Assembly: GCA_033549245.1 (NCBI GenBank)
Contig: JAWSUW010000026.1
Location: forward strand, 1 to 25,165
Length of the DNA: 25,165 nt
Source of the DNA: Fusibacter_D sp033549245
GTDB lineage: Bacteria; Bacillota; Clostridia; Peptostreptococcales; Acidaminobacteraceae
Direction: 5' to 3'
Positions 7,882 to 16,614 of the stretch are shown here, in pieces; within the stretch, counting starts at the first letter, position 1, and every line of letters starts with the position of its first letter. The translations under genes and the position numbers were made by a program. The notes under the pieces were generated by a model, which made no database searches, was not told the DNA's origin, and worked only from the letters and a program-made list of their open reading frames with translations.

Positions 7882-9162
7882 TTGGTAAAGAAAATACAGC
7901 TCGACAATGGGATGGTTTTAGTCTGTCAAAAGCTGGAAGGATATAAATCTGTTACTATTGGTGTTTGGGTCAACACAGGGTCCTCTAATGAGTCAAAGCT
8001 TGAAAGCGGGATGTCTCATTTTATTGAGCACATGGTATTCAAAGGTACTGAAGGAAGATCTGCTAAGGATATCGCCATGGAAATAGATGGTATCGGCGGA
8101 GAAATCAACGCATATACCGCAAAAGAATGTACGTGCTATTATACAAAAACCATGGGTGCTGATCTGGAAGTCGGACTAGACATACTATCAGACATAACAA
8201 TACACCCGAGTTTTATGGTTGAAAACATTGAAACAGAAAAAACTGTTATTTTGGATGAAATCAGTATGTATGAGGATTCTGCAGAAGAACTTGTGGATGA
8301 TATCATCAATGAAATTACCTTTAGAAATCATCCGCTGTCATTGCCGATTCTGGGAACCAAAGAAACAGTGATGTCATTTAACAAAGATAAGGTCGTAAAA
8401 TTCTATGAAAATCATTACAGACCAGATAATATGATCATTTCAGTAGCTGGTGATTTTGATTTTGATGAACTTGAGTCAAAAGCAAACATGTATTTTGGTG
8501 GATTCAAACGAACTTCAAGCATTGAATCTACTATAACACAGAAACCTGAATTCAATTGGGGTTTCAATTCAAGGAAAAAGGATTTTGAACAAATCCAAGT
8601 TGCGATTGAATTTCCTGGGATTCCCTTTGACCATGAACTCAGTTATGATATGACATTGCTCAGCAATCTTTTTGGAGGAACAAACAGTTCCAGATTATTT
8701 CAAAGCATACGTGAAGACAGGGGGCTGGCATATTCCATTTACAGCGAACCCAGTTTTTATGACGAGATCGGTACGTTAAGTGTATCTTTTGGTGTAGCAA
8801 AAGAAAATCTGAAAGAGACTATAAAAATTCTAAGTAGAGAAATCAATTTGTTGATTTCAGAAGGCTTTACAGAAATAGAAATTGAACATGCAAAGAGTCA
8901 TCTTCGTGGAAGTTTTGTTCTTGGACTTGAAGGTAGTGATCAGCATATGGACCTCATAGGCCGAATTGAACTGTTTGCACATAAAGAAAAAAGTGTTTCA
9001 GATATGCTGAAAAAAATTGAAACCGTATCATTGGCAGGTGTTCGAACGCTAATTCGTCATTGTTTTACAAGCGGTGAGTTTTCTCTGGCAATTGTTGGTG
9101 ATATCACCAACGATGAAGTCGAAAAAATATACGGAGTAATGAAAAAAAGTATAAATCAGTAG
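7882..9162 (+). CDS. M16-family zinc metallopeptidase (YmxG/processing-protease-like)
   Basis: M16 peptidases are zinc enzymes with paired half-domains, related to mitochondrial processing peptidase. The inverted zinc motif HFIEH is at residues 46-50 and the probable third ligand is E126 in VILDE. The C-terminal half has the family's R-Y-like region (LAYSIYSEPS). At 426 residues it is the single-unit form common in Firmicutes downstream of pnp (ymxG/mlpA in B. subtilis). Its substrate is unknown. The start is TTG at 7882, supported by GAGGTGA five bases upstream. There is no signal peptide, so it is likely cytoplasmic. dut follows after 11 bases. Activity as a peptidase is well supported by the intact zinc site. 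Confidence 0.92.
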   Translation: MVKKIQLDNGMVLVCQKLEGYKSVTIGVWVNTGSSNESKLESGMSHFIEHMVFKGTEGRSAKDIAMEIDGIGGEINAYTAKECTCYYTKTMGADLEVGLDILSDITIHPSFMVENIETEKTVILDEISMYEDSAEELVDDIINEITFRNHPLSLPILGTKETVMSFNKDKVVKFYENHYRPDNMIISVAGDFDFDELESKANMYFGGFKRTSSIESTITQKPEFNWGFNSRKKDFEQIQVAIEFPGIPFDHELSYDMTLLSNLFGGTNSSRLFQSIREDRGLAYSIYSEPSFYDEIGTLSVSFGVAKENLKETIKILSREINLLISEGFTEIEIEHAKSHLRGSFVLGLEGSDQHMDLIGRIELFAHKEKSVSDMLKKIETVSLAGVRTLIRHCFTSGEFSLAIVGDITNDEVEKIYGVMKKSINQ

Positions 9163-9173
9163 GGGGTAAATCA

Positions 9174-9605
9174 ATGATTGTTAAAATCGTAAACAAATCG
9201 TCAAATCCATTACCGGAATATAAAACCAGCGGGTCATCAGGAATGGATTTACTATCCAACAATGAAGAAATCATAACGATCCAGCCAATGGAACGATATT
9301 TGATACCAACAGGTTTGTTTTTAGAGATCCCACTTGGTTATGAAGGTCAAGTCAGGGCAAGAAGCGGTCTTTCCATCAAAAATGGTATAACTTTAGTCAA
9401 CTGTGTTGGAACCATAGATAGCGACTACAGGGGCGAACTCAAAATCCCTATCATAAATTTAGGCGATCAACCATTTGAAATCAAAAAAGGAGATAGAATC
9501 GCTCAATTAATTGTCACAAAGTACGAACAAGTCCTCTGGGAAGAAACAAAAGAAATTGAGGAATCTTCCCGCGGTCATGGTGGTTTTGGTTCCACAGGTA
9601 TATAA
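9174..9605 (+). CDS. dut: Deoxyuridine 5'-triphosphate nucleotidohydrolase (trimeric dUTPase)
   Basis: dUTPase hydrolyses dUTP to dUMP, keeping uracil out of DNA and feeding thymidylate synthesis. All trimeric-family motifs are in order: SSGMDL (21-26), ARSGLS (62-67), GTIDSDYRGE (79-88, with the catalytic Asp), GDRIAQLIV (106-114) and the C-terminal lid motif RGHGGFGSTG (133-142). At 143 residues it is standard length. The start follows GGGGGTAA closely after the M16 gene, and ftsK follows after 20 bases, so the three are probably co-transcribed. Confidence 0.97.
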   Translation: MIVKIVNKSSNPLPEYKTSGSSGMDLLSNNEEIITIQPMERYLIPTGLFLEIPLGYEGQVRARSGLSIKNGITLVNCVGTIDSDYRGELKIPIINLGDQPFEIKKGDRIAQLIVTKYEQVLWEETKEIEESSRGHGGFGSTGI

Positions 9606-9625
9606 TAAAAAAAGAGGGTGATCTT

Positions 9626-12163
9626 TTGGCCAGTAAAAAACCGAATACAACAAAAACACCGGCAATAAAAACTACGACTAAGAAAAAGCCAACTGCCACT
9701 AAAAAACCAGCGGTCAATTCTGATGAACAGATCAAACATTATAAAATCAAGTATGAACTTAAAATGATTGGTCTTGTCGCATTGACATTGTTTATATTGA
9801 TCAGCATCTACACTGGTGCTGGCGGAGTGGTCGGAACATGGTTTTCAGATGGCTTTTTAGGGTTGTTTTCTTACGTTGGTTATATCATGCCAATAGTCAT
9901 TTTTGGAATCATTTTCGTCAACTTGAATCCGAACTTCAGACCAGCCAGACTAAGAATCACTTTTGCATTTTTATTATTTATAATAGGACTCAGTATTCTT
10001 ACGACACTTCTACTTGCTCCAGGGGTTTCCAAGGAGTTGCTTCTTGCCACCGATGATTTTATGTCTCTTGACCAGATCAAGTCTTATTATTCAAGTGGTA
10101 CCAGTTTGGAGAGTGGAGGCGTACTCGGTGCGGTTCTTACAATTGCCATAGGTAAAACAATAGGTTTTATTGGAGCCTATATAATAATTGCAGTTTCATT
10201 CCTTGCAAGTTTTATCATTTTCACTAGAATTTCAATTCAAGAATTGTGGGAATATCGTAAAAAACATAAGGATGAACGCAAAGCTTCAAAAAGAGAAGAG
10301 CAAGCCATAGTAGAATCAATGATAACTGAAGCAAAAACCGAAAAGAAGGGAAGGCCGACGTCAGACAACTCTTCGCCCAATTTCCTTTCAAGTCTTGAAT
10401 CCATGAGAAAGGCGTCAAGAAAGAAGGATATTCAACCCTTCGATTATGACACCTATGAAAAGAAGGAAACACAAGCTAATGAACCAGGTAAAGGCATCGA
10501 GGAAAATGTTAAACATGCAGTACCAGTGCCTGAAATTAAACCGATAGAAAAAAAAGTCAATCCACAAACTCAAGACATACAGTATTTTGACCATGAAGCC
10601 AAACAAGTTGAAAAACTTAAGGATAAGGATATAGAACCAGAAACAAGGCAACAGGTCAACGCTGAAATAGCTAATAATGTAAAGAAATCTTTGGAATCTT
10701 ATGTATTGCCGCCACTTAAAATTTTGAATCATCAACCTCAAAGTATGAAAGTGGAGGATAAGTCCGAATATATTGAAATGGCTAAACTGCTTGAAGAAAC
10801 ACTTAATAACTTCAATGTGGATGCCAAGGTGATTTCCGTAAAACGTGGTCCTTCAATAACCATGTTTGAAGTTCAGCCAAGTCCTGGTGTTAAAGTCAGT
10901 AAAATTGTCGGCCTCAGTGATGATATCGCCTTGAATCTTGCTACTTCACAGGTCAGGATTGCTCCAATTCCTGGAAAAGCAGCTATAGGAATCGAGGTTC
11001 CAAACAAGATTACCTCTATGGTAACTTTTCGCGAGGTAATCACTTCCACTGAGTTCAAGAAACAAACATCAAAGTTGACTATTGGACTTGGAAAGGATAT
11101 TTCTGGCAACCCGATCATCGGTGATTTGTCCAGTATGCCTCACTTGCTGATTGCAGGTGCGACAGGTTCGGGTAAATCTGTTTGTGTCAATACGATCATA
11201 TCCAGTATTTTATTCAATGCGAAACCCGATGAAGTCAAGTTTCTTATGATCGACCCTAAGGTTGTGGAACTTAGCAATTATAACGGTATTCCTCATTTGA
11301 TACTTCCTGTTGTGACAGATGCTAAAAAAGCGTCGATTGCACTCAACTGGGCAGTCAATGAAATGACAAGAAGATATAAGATTTTTGCAGATATAGTTGT
11401 ACGTGACATGAAAAGCTATAATAAAAAAGCTGAAGAGGGTAGATTCGAAAAATTGCCACAAATTGTCGTTATCATTGATGAGTTGGCCGATTTGATGATG
11501 ATTGCCCCCAACCAAGTCGAAGATGCCATCTGTAGATTGGCTCAAATGGCAAGGGCTGCAGGAATTCACCTTATAGTAGCAACACAAAGACCGTCAGTGG
11601 ATGTCATCACTGGATTGATCAAAGCAAACATACCATCCAGAATTGCGTTCTCTGTTTCATCTGCTATTGATTCGAGAACCATTATCGACATGGGTGGTGC
11701 AGAAAAGTTGCTTGGAAAAGGCGACATGCTTTACTATCCTGTGGGAGCTTCAAAACCCAAAAGAGCACAGGGTGCATTCATGTCTGATGAGGAAGTGGAA
11801 GCATTGGTTGGCTTCATCAAGAATCAAGCCATTGATGTAAAATACAATGAAGAAATACTAGATGATGTACAAAGTTACAATATGCCTTCAGAGGATGTAG
11901 ATGAGCACCTGGATGATGCCATCAATTTTGTGGTGGAATCAGGTCAAGCGTCCGCATCACTTCTTCAAAGAAGATTCAGAGTAGGATATAATCGAGCCGC
12001 TAGACTTATCGATTCAATGGAAGAACGTGGAATCATTGGCCAACCGCGAGGCAGTAAACCCAGAGAAGTTCTGATGACGATGGCAGAACTGCAAGGGCTG
12101 AAAAACGAACCCGCAGACCATTCCATGAATGAATCAGCGGATATAGAAGGAATCAATGAATAA
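9626..12163 (+). CDS. ftsK: DNA translocase FtsK/SpoIIIE
   Basis: A membrane-anchored hexameric ATPase that pumps DNA through closing septa during division or sporulation. The N-terminus is Lys/Thr-rich, then about four membrane segments span roughly residues 45-200 (for example IGLVALTLFILISIYTG). A charged, poorly conserved linker runs to about 350. The motor domain carries Walker A GATGSGKS near residues 510-517 and Walker B-type VVIIDELADL. The C-terminal winged-helix gamma domain (LLQRRFRVGYNRAARLID) reads KOPS/SRS-type polar sequences. The start is TTG at 9626, after AGAGGGTGA. At 845 residues it matches SpoIIIE/SftA-class proteins; membrane segments favour SpoIIIE. The stop overlaps the first possible rimO start (TAATG). 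Confidence 0.96.
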   Translation: MASKKPNTTKTPAIKTTTKKKPTATKKPAVNSDEQIKHYKIKYELKMIGLVALTLFILISIYTGAGGVVGTWFSDGFLGLFSYVGYIMPIVIFGIIFVNLNPNFRPARLRITFAFLLFIIGLSILTTLLLAPGVSKELLLATDDFMSLDQIKSYYSSGTSLESGGVLGAVLTIAIGKTIGFIGAYIIIAVSFLASFIIFTRISIQELWEYRKKHKDERKASKREEQAIVESMITEAKTEKKGRPTSDNSSPNFLSSLESMRKASRKKDIQPFDYDTYEKKETQANEPGKGIEENVKHAVPVPEIKPIEKKVNPQTQDIQYFDHEAKQVEKLKDKDIEPETRQQVNAEIANNVKKSLESYVLPPLKILNHQPQSMKVEDKSEYIEMAKLLEETLNNFNVDAKVISVKRGPSITMFEVQPSPGVKVSKIVGLSDDIALNLATSQVRIAPIPGKAAIGIEVPNKITSMVTFREVITSTEFKKQTSKLTIGLGKDISGNPIIGDLSSMPHLLIAGATGSGKSVCVNTIISSILFNAKPDEVKFLMIDPKVVELSNYNGIPHLILPVVTDAKKASIALNWAVNEMTRRYKIFADIVVRDMKSYNKKAEEGRFEKLPQIVVIIDELADLMMIAPNQVEDAICRLAQMARAAGIHLIVATQRPSVDVITGLIKANIPSRIAFSVSSAIDSRTIIDMGGAEKLLGKGDMLYYPVGASKPKRAQGAFMSDEEVEALVGFIKNQAIDVKYNEEILDDVQSYNMPSEDVDEHLDDAINFVVESGQASASLLQRRFRVGYNRAARLIDSMEERGIIGQPRGSKPREVLMTMAELQGLKNEPADHSMNESADIEGINE

Positions 12164-12177
12164 TGAAAGAGGAACTA

Positions 12178-13506
12178 ATGAAAAAGATATATATTGAAAC
12201 ACTTGGCTGTTCAAAAAACATGGTGGACAGTGAACAAATGCTTGGCATACTTGATGATGATTATACATTATGCGATGAAGCTCAGGATGCTGATATCGTT
12301 ATTGTGAATACATGTTCTTTTATACATGATGCAAGAGAAGAATCCATTGAAACCATACTCGATCTTGCTAAACTCAAAAAAGATGGACATCTGGAAAAAC
12401 TTCTTGTAACTGGCTGTCTTTCACAGCGTTATCCGGAGGATTTGCTTGTTGAAATTCCTGAAATTGACGCTGTTGTGGGAACCGGTAATTTTTTCAAGAT
12501 AGGTGAGGTTTTGAAAAATATCGAATCTGGCTCAAAAGAGAAAATATTCGTGGAATCTATCGATCTATTGATTCCAGAAGATCTTCCAAGAATTTTGACG
12601 ACACCTTCACACTATGCGTATCTTAAAATTGCCGAGGGTTGTGACAACCTTTGTACGTATTGCATCATTCCAAAGTTGCGCGGAAAATATCGCTCCAGAA
12701 GAATTGAAGACATAGTAGAGGAAGCAAAGGATCTTGCCTTACTTGGAATTAAAGAGTTCATAGTCATTGCTCAAGATACAACCCGTTATGGAATGGATTT
12801 GTATGGAGGTCCCAAGCTGGATCTGCTTTTGGATGAGCTGTCAAAGATCGAAGAAATCAAATGGATCAGAGTGCATTACTCATATCCTGATATTTTAGAT
12901 GATCAATTATTGGATGGCTTTTTCAGAAACGAAAAAGTGATCAATTACTTTGATATCCCAATTCAGCATGCGAGCAACAAGATTCTAAAACTCATGAACC
13001 GCAAAACGTCCAGAGAGGATATCTTGGAGATCACAAGAAAAATTCGTGAGAGAGATGCGGATTCAGTGATTCGTACAACTGTCATCGTTGGCTTTCCGGG
13101 GGAAACCGATGAAGATTTCAATATTCTGATGGATCTGGTTCAAGAAGTCAAATTCGATCGTCTGGGTGCATTCACCTATTCGAATGAAGAAGATACCCCT
13201 GCTTTTAAATTGCCAAATCAAGTGGATCAAGAAGTGATGGAAATGCGCAAGGACGCTCTAATGTCCGCACAAATGATCATTTCTGAAGCCATATCATTTA
13301 GTAAAATCGGAAAAACCTTTGAGGTTGTCATTGAAGAAGTCGCTGAAGAGAACAAAATCTATGTTGGTAGAACGTCTTATGATTCACCTGATGTGGACGG
13401 TGTCGTATATGTTCATACTGATCAAGCGGTTGAACTCGGAGCATTTGTAAATGTCAAAATCAATGATGCTTTAGAATATGATTTGATTGGAGTGATTGCG
13501 GAATGA
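12178..13506 (+). CDS. rimO: Ribosomal protein S12 methylthiotransferase
   Basis: RimO is a radical-SAM enzyme that methylthiolates an aspartate of ribosomal protein S12. The N-terminal UPF0004 domain has its three cluster-binding cysteines at C11, C46 and C80 (in LGCSKN, NTCSF, TGCLSQR). The radical-SAM motif CDNLCTYC is at 155-162. The VDSE after LGCSKN is typical of RimO rather than MiaB. A C-terminal TRAM domain ends the protein. I start at ATG 12178, which has AAAGAGG five bases upstream and aligns with the conserved N-terminus. An ATG at 12163 overlapping the ftsK stop is the alternative, adding five residues. Confidence 0.95.
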   Translation: MKKIYIETLGCSKNMVDSEQMLGILDDDYTLCDEAQDADIVIVNTCSFIHDAREESIETILDLAKLKKDGHLEKLLVTGCLSQRYPEDLLVEIPEIDAVVGTGNFFKIGEVLKNIESGSKEKIFVESIDLLIPEDLPRILTTPSHYAYLKIAEGCDNLCTYCIIPKLRGKYRSRRIEDIVEEAKDLALLGIKEFIVIAQDTTRYGMDLYGGPKLDLLLDELSKIEEIKWIRVHYSYPDILDDQLLDGFFRNEKVINYFDIPIQHASNKILKLMNRKTSREDILEITRKIRERDADSVIRTTVIVGFPGETDEDFNILMDLVQEVKFDRLGAFTYSNEEDTPAFKLPNQVDQEVMEMRKDALMSAQMIISEAISFSKIGKTFEVVIEEVAEENKIYVGRTSYDSPDVDGVVYVHTDQAVELGAFVNVKINDALEYDLIGVIAE

Positions 13507-14036
13507 AAATGAATATTGCAAATCAATTGACCATTCTTAGAATTATTTTGATTCCATTTTTCATCTATTTTTTACTTGCAGACCAGTTGGCAGTGGCTTT
13601 CATCCTGTTCCTTTTAGCATCATTTACGGATTTTCTTGACGGCTATCTCGCAAGAAAACATCATTTGATTACTAATTTTGGAAAGTTTATGGATCCCCTT
13701 GCAGACAAGTTATTGATTACCTCAGCAATGATTTGCTTTGTTGAACTTGGTATGCTCAACTCATGGGTGGTTATTATAATCATTTCCAGAGAATTCATTG
13801 TAAGTATATTCAGGGCCATCGCCGCCGCTGAAGGAATTGTCATTGCAGCCAGCTGGTGGGGGAAAGCCAAAACTATTTCCCAAATGCTCATGGTAATAAT
13901 TTTACTGCTTGATAATTATCCTTTCAGTCTGATCAATTTGCCAGTAGACCAAATTTCAATTTATTTGGCAACCATTTTGACAGTTGTGTCTGGTTATGAC
14001 TATATTGTAAAAAATAAACAAGTATTGAAAGAATAA
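13503..14036 (+). CDS. pgsA: CDP-diacylglycerol--glycerol-3-phosphate 3-phosphatidyltransferase
   Basis: PgsA makes phosphatidylglycerophosphate, the committed step to phosphatidylglycerol. The CDP-alcohol phosphotransferase signature DG-x2-AR-x8-G-x3-D-x3-D is complete: D46-G47, A50-R51, G60, D64, D68, with D43 just before. The protein is 177 residues with several hydrophobic helices, as expected for an integral membrane enzyme. The ATG overlaps the rimO stop by four bases; a second ATG two codons on is possible. It is the last gene of the M16-dut-ftsK-rimO-pgsA run, and a hairpin follows its stop. Confidence 0.95.
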   Translation: MKMNIANQLTILRIILIPFFIYFLLADQLAVAFILFLLASFTDFLDGYLARKHHLITNFGKFMDPLADKLLITSAMICFVELGMLNSWVVIIIISREFIVSIFRAIAAAEGIVIAASWWGKAKTISQMLMVIILLLDNYPFSLINLPVDQISIYLATILTVVSGYDYIVKNKQVLKE

Positions 14037-14041
14037 CCTAT

Positions 14042-14072
14042 CAGGTTGACGTAATATTATTATGTCAACCTG
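14042..14072 (+). promoter_or_regulatory. Perfect inverted repeat between pgsA and cinA
   Basis: CAGGTTGAC (14042-14050) and GTCAACCTG (14064-14072) are perfectly complementary, extendable by three inner pairs (one wobble) to about 12 bp around a short AT-rich loop. No T-run follows, so it is a poor terminator. It could be an RNA processing or stability hairpin, or a DNA operator. cinA's ribosome binding site lies about 10 bases downstream. Confidence 0.6.
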
Positions 14073-14091
14073 TAGTTGTATAGGAGGAAAA

Positions 14092-15339
14092 ATGAAAGTA
14101 GGAATACTAGCAATCGGAACTGAATTGTTGATGGGGCAGACAGTCAACACCAATGCCTCATATTTGAGCCGTGAACTCAGTGAAATGGGAATCAGTGTAT
14201 TTTATCATTATACAGTGGGAGACAATCCTGGACGTATTCAGTTGCATTTGAACGCTCTTTTGGAACAATGTGATACAGTATTCACTACTGGTGGACTTGG
14301 TCCGACTCTGGATGACATCACGAAAGAAATCGTAGCGGATACTTTAGGGTTGGGTATGGTTATGGATCAACATAGTTTGGATCGAATCAAAGAGCGTTTT
14401 GGGATGTTCAACAAAATAATGCCGGAAAGCAATATCAGACAGGCATATTTTCCAGAAGGCGCGACGATTTTAGACAATGACTGTGGCACAGCACCAGCTT
14501 GTATAGTCTCAGTAAAAGACTCAGACAAAAATATAGTGATCCTACCAGGACCTCCTAAAGAGATGAAGCATATTTTCGAGAAATATATTAGAAGTTTTTT
14601 ACTTGAGAAAAATCAACACGCTATGCATTCCAAGTACTTAAGCATTTATGACCTCGGTGAGTCCACGGTTGAGGATGCACTTTTAGATCTGGTGACCAAT
14701 CAAACCAATCCTACGATTGCTACTTATGCAGGTGATGGAAAGGTGCTCCTTAGAATCACATCTTCTGGACTTGAAAAAGGAATGAATGAACTTGCAGTTG
14801 ATGAAATGGTGGAAACGGTCAAATCCAGGATCGGATCGCATGTCGTTTCCGATAACGGAGATGATATCGATAAGGTGATTTTAGAGATGCTCATTCATCA
14901 AAAGCTTAGAATTGCATTTGTTGAATCTTGTACTGGTGGACTTTTATCTTATTCACTCATCAAGAATCCTGGGTCTTCTGAAGTCATAGACAGTTCACTT
15001 GTGACTTATTCAAATGAAGCCAAGATGCGTGAAGTCGGTGTTAAATCAGAAACACTTCAAACTTATGGGGCGGTCAGTCATCAAACTTGTCATGAGATGG
15101 TTTCGGGACTCGTTGACAAAACAGGTGTGGATATTGCAGTTAGTATAACTGGCGTCGCAGGACCAACAGGTGGTACACGTGAGAAACCTGTTGGGCTTGT
15201 ATATATTGGTATCTTCTATAAAGGTGAGATTTTGACCTTTGAAAATCACTTCACTGGAGATCGTGAGACTGTTCAAAGAAGAACTGTATTAAAAGCTTTG
15301 AAACTGCTTTATGATAGACTGACCTCACAAACGAATTGA
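14092..15339 (+). CDS. cinA: CinA: competence/damage-inducible protein with nicotinamide-nucleotide amidase domain
   Basis: CinA joins an N-terminal molybdopterin-binding-like/COG1058 pyrophosphatase domain to a C-terminal PncC-type nicotinamide mononucleotide deamidase domain that recycles NAD breakdown products. The first is seen as GILAIGTELLMGQTVNTNA and FTTGGLGPTLDD. The second starts near residue 277 with VESCTGGLLSYSL and includes VSITGVAGPTGGT. The 415-residue length fits the two-domain form. The start at ATG 14092 follows TAGGAGGAAA; an in-frame ATG at 14062 sits inside a hairpin and lacks such a site. It is directly upstream of recA, as in streptococci and many Firmicutes, but recA here also has its own promoters. 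Confidence 0.95.
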   Translation: MKVGILAIGTELLMGQTVNTNASYLSRELSEMGISVFYHYTVGDNPGRIQLHLNALLEQCDTVFTTGGLGPTLDDITKEIVADTLGLGMVMDQHSLDRIKERFGMFNKIMPESNIRQAYFPEGATILDNDCGTAPACIVSVKDSDKNIVILPGPPKEMKHIFEKYIRSFLLEKNQHAMHSKYLSIYDLGESTVEDALLDLVTNQTNPTIATYAGDGKVLLRITSSGLEKGMNELAVDEMVETVKSRIGSHVVSDNGDDIDKVILEMLIHQKLRIAFVESCTGGLLSYSLIKNPGSSEVIDSSLVTYSNEAKMREVGVKSETLQTYGAVSHQTCHEMVSGLVDKTGVDIAVSITGVAGPTGGTREKPVGLVYIGIFYKGEILTFENHFTGDRETVQRRTVLKALKLLYDRLTSQTN

Positions 15340-15364
15340 CAAAATATGGTAAAAACGTTATCAT
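15336..15364 (+). promoter_or_regulatory. Upstream promoter candidate for recA (P1)
   Basis: TTGACA (15336-15341), 17 bases, TATCAT (15359-15364). The -35 overlaps the cinA stop codon. It lies ahead of the LexA box and would give a longer recA transcript. Confidence 0.55.
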
Positions 15365-15374
15365 TAAGAAAAGG

Positions 15375-15402
15375 TTGATTTACTGAGATGATATGTTATA
15401 AT
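15375..15402 (+). promoter_or_regulatory. Proximal recA promoter (P2)
   Basis: TTGATT (15375-15380), a 16-base spacer and TATAAT (15397-15402). The LexA box begins six bases after the -10, over the expected transcription start, so a bound repressor would block initiation. Confidence 0.7.
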
Positions 15403-15407
15403 TAAAC

Positions 15408-15421
15408 AGAACAAACGTTCT
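15408..15421. promoter_or_regulatory. LexA (SOS) box of recA
   Basis: The palindrome AGAACAAACGTTCT matches the Gram-positive LexA consensus CGAAC-N4-GTTCG in all eight GAAC/GTTC core positions. It lies between the recA -10 and its ribosome binding site, the expected place for SOS repression. Confidence 0.88.
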
Positions 15422-15443
15422 TATTATGGAGGTAGGTATACTT

Positions 15444-16457
15444 ATGAATGAAAGACAAAAAGCACTTGATAGCGTGATGGGACAAATAGAAAAGCAATTC
15501 GGCAAGGGATCTATTATGAAACTTGGAGACGAGTCCGCAAGGATGAACGTCGAGAGTATTCCAACAGGTTCTATCGATCTTGATATCGCACTCGGAATTG
15601 GTGGCATTCCAAAGGGAAGAGTCATTGAAATCTACGGCCCTGAATCTTCAGGTAAAACAACTGTGACACTTCATATGATTGCTGAAACCCAAAAGAGAGA
15701 TGGAGTCGCAGCGTTTATTGATGCTGAACATGCACTTGATCCAGTATATGCAAAAAACATTGGTGTCAACATTGATGATCTCATCGTTTCACAACCGGAT
15801 ACAGGAGAACAGGCGCTCGAAATAGTAGATGCATTAGTGAGAAGTGGAGCAGTGGATATCATTGTTATTGACTCTGTCGCGGCACTAGTTCCAAAGGCGG
15901 AGATCACTGGTGAAATGGGTGATTCCCACATGGGTCTTCAAGCTCGTTTGATGTCGCAAGCCTTGAGAAAACTGGCAGCTATCATCAACAAGTCTCACTG
16001 TACTGTTATTTTCATCAACCAATTGCGTATGAAAATCGGTGTCATGTTCGGGAATCCTGAAACAACAACCGGTGGTAATGCTCTTAAATTCTATGCTTCA
16101 GTAAGACTTGATGTCAGAAGAATAGATTCCATAAAAAAAGATGCAGATATAGTGGGTAACAGAACACGTGTCAAAGTTGTCAAAAATAAAGTAGCACCGC
16201 CATTCAAACAAGCGGAATTTGACATCATGTATGGACAAGGGATCTCAAAAGAAGGTAGTGTACTTGATGTTGCCGCATCAGTGGATATCATAAAAAAATC
16301 TGGTTCTTGGTATAGTTATAATGACAATAAGATCGGTCAAGGAAGAGAGAATGTCAAAGAATATCTCATCCTCAATCCGGATGTTTGTGATGAAATCGAG
16401 CAGCAAGTCCGCGTACATTTCAATTTGCTTCCCACAGAGAAAAAAGAACAAGCATAA
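15444..16457 (+). CDS. recA: Recombinase A
   Basis: RecA forms ATP-dependent filaments on single-stranded DNA, drives homologous recombination and stimulates LexA self-cleavage. Walker A GPESSGKT is at residues 65-72. Walker B (VDIIVIDSVAAL) and the loop regions (MGLQARLMSQALRKL, then FINQLRMKIGVMFGNPETTTGGNALKFY) are intact. The start is ATG 15444, after GGAGGTAGG; the ATG at 15426 is inside that ribosome binding site. 337 residues is slightly short at the C-terminus compared with about 350, with a modest KKEQ tail. Two promoter candidates and a LexA box precede it. Confidence 0.99.
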   Translation: MNERQKALDSVMGQIEKQFGKGSIMKLGDESARMNVESIPTGSIDLDIALGIGGIPKGRVIEIYGPESSGKTTVTLHMIAETQKRDGVAAFIDAEHALDPVYAKNIGVNIDDLIVSQPDTGEQALEIVDALVRSGAVDIIVIDSVAALVPKAEITGEMGDSHMGLQARLMSQALRKLAAIINKSHCTVIFINQLRMKIGVMFGNPETTTGGNALKFYASVRLDVRRIDSIKKDADIVGNRTRVKVVKNKVAPPFKQAEFDIMYGQGISKEGSVLDVAASVDIIKKSGSWYSYNDNKIGQGRENVKEYLILNPDVCDEIEQQVRVHFNLLPTEKKEQA

Positions 16458-16504
16458 TTATACTCAAATAAAGTCAATATGCCCCGTGCAGATGTTTACA
16501 GGTC

Positions 16505-16533
16505 TTGACAGTTTGCTTAAAAAAATATAAAAT
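16505..16533 (+). promoter_or_regulatory. Strong sigma-A-type promoter for rny
   Basis: TTGACA (16505-16510), exactly 17 bases, TAAAAT (16528-16533). It separates rny from recA, although no clear terminator follows recA. The transcript would start near 16540 and have a leader of roughly 80 bases. Confidence 0.75.
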
Positions 16534-16576
16534 TAATTGTATAGGTGTACCATGGTGCATCTAAATTAATCGTATA
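16530..16576 (+). repeat. 14-bp direct repeats in the rny leader
   Basis: AAATTAATTGTATA (16530-16543) recurs as AAATTAATCGTATA (16563-16576), 13 of 14 identical and 33 bases apart. Each copy is followed by a hairpin, and the first copy overlaps the -10. Function is unknown. Confidence 0.7.
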
Positions 16577-16597
16577 AAGATCAGGTCATCTGATCTT
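16542..16597 (+). promoter_or_regulatory. Two hairpins in the rny leader
   Basis: Hairpin A pairs TAGGTGTACC (16542-16551) with GGTGCATCTA (16554-16563) through two G-U wobbles around a tight loop. Hairpin B is perfect: AAGATCAG (16577-16584) with CTGATCTT (16590-16597), loop GTCAT. Neither has a T-run. They occupy nearly all of the predicted rny leader, just upstream of the GGGGGTGA ribosome binding site, and may set mRNA stability or autoregulation. Confidence 0.65.
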
Positions 16598-16614
16598 ATC
16601 ATTTAAGCAAGGGG

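Noticed and set aside
14062..14091. Upstream ATG of cinA at 14062
   Set aside because: It lies within the right arm of a hairpin and lacks a ribosome binding site; TAGGAGG precedes the ATG at 14092, which also matches the family N-terminus.
16321..16530. Small + strand frame overlapping the end of recA and the intergenic region
   Set aside because: Out of frame with recA, no ribosome binding site, translation not protein-like, and it runs through the rny promoter.
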